DNA of 64,000 nucleotides from Diorhabda sublineata. Taxonomy: Eukaryota > Arthropoda > Insecta > Coleoptera > Chrysomelidae. This document shows, piece by piece, positions 59,420 through 64,000 of the stretch (position 1 is the first letter of the stretch; every line of letters starts with the position of its first letter). The position numbers and the translations under genes were made by a program. The stretch covers positions 39,322,294-39,386,293 of the forward strand of contig NC_079474.1 in NCBI RefSeq assembly GCF_026230105.1, written 5' to 3'. The notes under the pieces were generated by a model that was not told where the DNA came from, did not search any database, and worked only from the letters and a program-made list of their open reading frames with translations.

Positions 59420-60680
59420 TTCCAAGTAAGAATAGGGGAAAAGAAAGATCCAAATAATTATAGAGGGATCAGCCTCCTAAGCACGACTTCAAAATTACTA
59501 ACAAAAATTATTGCAGAAGAAATCTCAAGTAGCGGCATGAGCGAAGAACAACAGGGATTTAGAAAAAATAGATCAACCATAGACGCTATATTCATCTTAA
59601 GACAGATTGCCTAAAAGGCCATAGAGTACAATAAAACCGCGTTTATGTGCTTCATAGACTTAACAAAAGCATTTGACAGAGTGAAATTACATGACGTCAT
59701 TGAGCTACTAAAAAAACGAGGCGTAAACCAAAGGACAATAGACATCATTCGGGACATGAACAACACATATGTAAGAGTAAACAACGAACTCTCCAGTAAA
59801 ATGCCAGTATCAACAGGGATCAGACAAGGAGATAGTCTCAGCCCAATACTCTTCAACATTATAATAGACGAAATCATAAAAGAAGTCAAAACGGCAGGCA
59901 GAGGATACAGAATGGGAAAACATGAGTTTAAGATAGTTTGCTACGTTGATGACGCGGTTGTGATATCTGAAGATGAGGATAATCTGCAAAAACTGCTACA
60001 CAGATTTGAAACAGTTGCAGGAGAATTCAATATGATCATATCCAAACAAAAGACACAATCCTTGACAATAGCGAGAGAACCAAGAAGATGCAAACTGGCA
60101 ATTTATAATAAAAGTGTAGAACAGGTTATGTCTTTTAAATATTTAGGGGTTAACATCACGAGCAATAGGAACTTGAAACAAGAAGTCAAAACGCAAACAA
60201 CAGCAGCATCTAGGATATCAGGATTCCTTCGAACCGTGATATGGAGGAATAAATTTTTAAGTATCGAAAGCAAAACACGGATATATAAAACTTGTGTCAG
60301 ACCAGTAATGACATACGCCATAGAAACGAGGGCGGAGACTGCAACTACTAAACGGATTCTTAGAACAACCGAGATGAAGACATTACGCTCAATCACAGGG
60401 AAAACACTAAGAGACAGAATAAGGAGCAATGAAATCAGAAGAATGTGTGACGTTCCGGATATAGTGAGATGGGCCAGAACTAGAAGAAGAGCATGGAGAC
60501 ATGTCAATAGAATGAACAACGATCGACTGGCGAAAATCGCAAAGGAAGAGAGACCCAATACAAGTAGACCGCCTGGAAGACCACCAAAGCGCTGGTATGA
60601 GAGCTGGTCCTCGCAGTCACAACTTAGGCCGCCTCTTTGAAAACACAAGACACAGTCTTAAAATAAGAAGAAGAAGTAAG
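59420..60680 (+). mobile_element. Recent 5'-truncated LINE
   Basis: The element begins inside the polymerase (KKDPNNYRGISLLS near 59445) and runs through GFRKNRSTIDAIFILRQIA to the end of the protein. It finishes with a short non-coding tail and an aagaagaagaag tract near 60665. Only one in-frame stop (TAA at 59612-59614) interrupts about 400 codons, so it is far fresher than the other LINEs here. The C-terminal PPGRPPKRW motif and missing endonuclease fit a truncated RTE-like or craft-like insect LINE. Confidence 0.93.
59645..60640 (+). CDS. LINE reverse transcriptase (331 codons, partial)
   Basis: RNA-dependent DNA polymerase of a non-LTR retrotransposon. The first catalytic Asp is in FIDLTKAFDRV (residues 3-13). 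STGIRQGDSLSPILFNIIID (about residues 57-76) is the template-grip block. The YVDD catalytic box is at residues 100-103, followed by FKYLGVNI in the thumb near residue 164. The C-terminal zone contains TYAIETRAET, TTEMKTLRSITGKTLRDRIR and RPPGRPPKRW, typical of this insect LINE group. The frame continues upstream past the TAA at 59612, so the ATG is internal and the true protein was longer. It is not expected to be autonomous, as no endonuclease is present. Confidence 0.92.
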   Translation: MCFIDLTKAFDRVKLHDVIELLKKRGVNQRTIDIIRDMNNTYVRVNNELSSKMPVSTGIRQGDSLSPILFNIIIDEIIKEVKTAGRGYRMGKHEFKIVCYVDDAVVISEDEDNLQKLLHRFETVAGEFNMIISKQKTQSLTIAREPRRCKLAIYNKSVEQVMSFKYLGVNITSNRNLKQEVKTQTTAASRISGFLRTVIWRNKFLSIESKTRIYKTCVRPVMTYAIETRAETATTKRILRTTEMKTLRSITGKTLRDRIRSNEIRRMCDVPDIVRWARTRRRAWRHVNRMNNDRLAKIAKEERPNTSRPPGRPPKRWYESWSSQSQLRPPL

Positions 60681-63234
60681 AATATAAATAGTATATTAAG
60701 TATATTTTGTGAATAATATTCCATAGAAATGATACAGAAATCAATATTTCAATAATTGCAGCAACGAATTTGTATTAATCAAATTCATATACAATTATAA
60801 GGAGTATAAGGCAAGTAACAGGTCATAAAACATTTTTATTGTAGTTGAAATTGTTTTTGCGTGTTGGGTATAATACATTTTTAAATTGAATCTAGGGTGC
60901 ATTGAATTTTCTTATCAATGAACGTTAAATTAAATTAAAAAAAGTATACCAACAGGATTATTTGGTCATATCATCATAAAATGTCTATTCTATACGAGGG
61001 TTTTTAAGATTGCATAATCGTACATCAAAAACGCCACCAATTAAAATGCTTGTTTAATTATACTTGTATTTATAGTCTTCAGATTTTACAGCAAGTTTTA
61101 TAAAATTTTCAAAAGAAGGTAACTAAATTGGTGTCACGAAGTTTAACACAATAACATCTTCATCGTTTACTCATTTGGATGAATGGATAAATCAAAGGTT
61201 ATCTTTGATTTGATAGGGCGAAATCAGCTTATGTCAGAATCCATCGAACTATACTTTTCACTGTTAATTGGTTCTTTGCTATAAAATTTGGAAGAAAATA
61301 AGTGAAAAAATATTGCTACTAATTATAAATACTATTTTATGATGTGCTGTATACACAATTTAAGTAGGGAATTTTTTATTTCCAAAACTAATCATTTATT
61401 TAATTTTGAACGCCACTGACAAAAAAGCTTTTTGGACAAGTACTGGTACAGTAAGTTTATGATACTAAGAAAATGTTACAATAAATTGCTGTTTATATTC
61501 TTTATTGTCTATAAAAATGTACAGAACTGAAGCGACACGCTGTTTTTATTGAAGACTAATATGGATATATGGGATTATTTTTAAAGGCGAATCGTTCTGT
61601 TAATAGACTATACTGAAATAAATGATTAACTGCTCAGACATCACGTCCCCTTAATGAGGTCTCATTATTACTCTTTGAGATAGTTCACGCCATCTTCAAA
61701 AACAAATTAAATGCAATAGTGAAATAATAATGGTAAAACAATTCAACAGCTCCTAAAAATTTTTGTGATGGTACTGAGAGATAACCACAACTAACTAATT
61801 TATGTTGATAATATTCAAAACGCTTTTCTGCACATATGACTGCTGCGTATTTTATTATTAATGATAATAAACTAATATGATATCAAATTATAAATCTAAA
61901 TATGATCTCAATACTATGTATACGATCTCATAGAAATGATGATAACTCCTAGAATTAGCGAATGACTTTTCTGGGGATGATTCACTTTCGTATTCCTGTC
62001 GTTACAATATTTGTAGGGAAAGTTAAAAAAATACTGTACCAAAACGAAAAAACTAATATAATCATTACTTAGTTTAACTCTCAAATAAGTATGAATAGTG
62101 TTATGAGACGTTTATTGTTTACACACACTTGAAAACTTACATCTATATAATCCACAAATATCAAATGAGTTACCAACAATGCAACTGTGTATTATAAGAA
62201 ATCATTTTTATGTTTTGTTTTCCAATTATTTTATTGACATGAATTACCAGCATAGCAATTTCTAATTATGTTAATGATACAAATTACTTGTATGTATGTA
62301 TAGCTCGGGACATCATATACAATGTGACCCAAAAAATCTATTGTGACCCTTGTCTTTCTGTGGCACTGAGAAAATTAAGTGATTACAGCTGATCGAATAA
62401 TCTCACTTCTATCAGAATGTTCAGGATGTGAAATGGCTCTAACTGCTAAAGATCTTCATAGTTTATTTCATACGACCCCAGATGTAGTGCCTTGGAACTC
62501 CGTAATTGCTCACACTTCGGGAGAATTTGAATGCAGGTTTCCTCCTCTTCGTAGCAGAATCTTCACGTTGTATCCTCTTTCAAGTGTATTAGGCACTGCC
62601 TCATCAACGTACAGGAGTAAGTGTGCCTCTATAGACTCATGTAGATTATTCCAGTAACTGATTCGTCCCTAACTACTTCTTTTTCTCTATAGTGTTGTGG
62701 CTCTACTCCATTATGTCTCGGAACACTTGGAGGGTAACCCTATTTGCTTATTTGTGTGTTCAATGTTCAATATTTCCAATTTTAATTTGACTTTCTTTTC
62801 CTCTTATCGAATTTTGAATTGTTATATATTGATACATGTTTGCCAAACATAAAAATATAGTTTGAAAATAGTGGAATAGTAAAATACGTAAAATAGTAAA
62901 ATACGCTTTTGAAGCTCATCAAACTAAAAAGCTGAAAATAATTTACAAAATAAGCTTCAGACCATAATTAATGGAAAATACTAGTATTATTGTGAAAAAA
63001 GCGTCGGACACCCGATGGACGAGAAATATGAAATAAAGCGCCCCATGCTTTTTTCTCTATAATACTAGAATTTCTTATTCAATATTCTTTCAATATTTTT
63101 AAATTTCCATTTTGATGTAATTTATAGTTTTTTTTAAATCATATATTTATTAATTTGTTAGTTTTATATATTATGAAAGCTTGTTTTTTGGTTTCCTTGA
63201 ACTATATTTTTTCAATTAATACTACTCTTGTATA
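60681..63234. other. Spacer, nothing certain
   Basis: The interval 62379-62660 is locally less AT-rich and open on both strands (minus: DEAVPNTLERGYNVKILLRR), but the product is not recognised and no splice context fits well. The remainder is AT-rich with nothing found. Confidence 0.4.
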
Positions 63235-64000
63235 ATGGCTTCGCTGCTTATAACAGGATATATTGAAAAATTCTATAGAACTAAAGAAAATTTCAATGTC
63301 AAAATATTTTATTACTCCTCTTAATTTAATTTCTTCTTGCTCTGCAAACCAGACCTCCACAGCTTTTATTACCTCCTCGTTGGAAGAAAATTTACGACAT
63401 TTCAACCTTTTTTTCGTTGAGAAAAAAGATGATAGTCGGACGGAGTCAAATCTGGTGAATAAGGAGGGTGTTCTAGTAATTCAAACCCTAAATCACGAAT
63501 TTTCTGCATGGCAAGATTTCTATGCAGGGGCGTTGTCCTGTAAAAACAAAACACCTTTGGATAACTATTCAATTTTTTCCCGTAGAGTGGTCATGTCGAA
63601 TAGTAATCTCCAGTTATTGTTCGACCTTTATCAAAAAAATCAATCTGAAAACTGAAGCAAGAACTTTTCCCGCAGATTTTTGGACACGAAACTTCATAGG
63701 TCTTGGAGAATCAGAGTGTCGCCATTCCATCGATTGTTGCTTTTTTTTGGAGCGTAGAAATGTACCCAAGTCTCATCCATAGTAAAAATTGCACGCTTTT
63801 GGTCAACATTCAAACATTTGAGGATACATTTTGCAGCAATTTTCTCATGTCCAAATTGACGTGAGCTATACGATGAACGCGTTCTTCTGAAATATTCAGT
63901 GCTTCAGATATCCGTTTTAGCCTAATTCGACGGTCTGATAAAATCATGTCATGAATAGCATCGATATTTTCGGGGAATAACACAGAAACTGGCCTTCCCG
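63235..64000 (-). mobile_element. Mariner transposon, runs off the right edge
   Basis: The minus-strand protein is well conserved though frame-shifted. From the right edge inward it reads GRPVSVLFPENIDAIHDMIL, SDRRIRLKRISEALNISEER and VHRIAHVNLDMRKLL. Then LTKS and TMDETW-equivalent sequence follow, with the catalytic Asp-Glu readable in another frame near 63785. Next come KKQQSMEWRHSDSPRP, KKFRVQKSAGKVLASVF and a LQDNAP stretch near 63530. An EHPPYSPDL-type run lies near 63460, and KCRKFSSNEEVIKAVEVWFA at 63405-63345. The tail is deleted and rearranged after EEQEE. This lineage is of the mellifera/cecropia style and distinct from the others in the window. The N-terminal end lies outside. Confidence 0.9.

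Noticed and set aside
60103..60648. 181-codon minus-strand open frame
   Set aside because: It is the antisense shadow of the LINE reverse transcriptase at 59645-60640.
63263..63655. 130-codon plus-strand open frame
   Set aside because: It is antisense to the mariner at 63235-64000.
1..64000. CRISPR array, bacterial defence island or prophage
   Set aside because: No regularly spaced repeats, no dense operons and abundant insect transposons with splice-like signals; the window is eukaryotic.

Overview
This window looks like gene-poor nuclear DNA of an insect. It is strongly AT-rich and packed with decayed Tc1/mariner transposons, non-LTR retrotransposons and Penelope-like elements. It also has scattered arrays of the insect telomere motif TTAGG and long (TA)n microsatellites. 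There is no bacterial signature: no operons, no ribosome-binding sites and no dense coding. A beetle or another mariner-rich insect would fit, but the sequence does not fix the order. All homology statements come from reading translations against remembered family patterns; no search was run.

The only intact, confidently named host-type gene is a divergent, single-exon cytochrome c at 39873-40178 (minus strand). Two plausible plus-strand host exons stand alone: a coiled-coil exon near 5801-5978 and a 30-nt microexon at 12142-12171 with good splice signals. They may belong to one long-intron gene, but this is unproven.

Layout. 0-5 kb: a mariner remnant and a decayed LINE. 5-12 kb: the coiled-coil exon, a mariner, a second decayed LINE and the microexon. 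13-20 kb: a mariner, a foldback element with a telomere-like core, and an old tandem duplication split by an irritans-type mariner. 23.5-26 kb: a mariner with an internal duplication and an LTR/primer-binding-site-like leader. 30-40 kb: a second copy of the first mariner with the same flank, further transposase remnants, a 121-bp tandem duplication, a 1.2-kb foldback, a 1.65-kb rearranged transposon and cytochrome c. 47-60.7 kb: a LINE with an RNase H domain, mariners, Penelope GIY-YIG fragments beside (TA)n tracts, a 128-bp cassette present twice, and a fairly fresh 5'-truncated LINE with a 331-codon reverse-transcriptase ORF. 63.2-64 kb: another mariner that runs off the window.

The transposons do not form a pathway; the region is a layered insertion record. 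At least five separable mariner/Tc1-type lineages are present. Several elements carry secondary insertions, internal duplications or inverted rearrangements that give their relative order of arrival.
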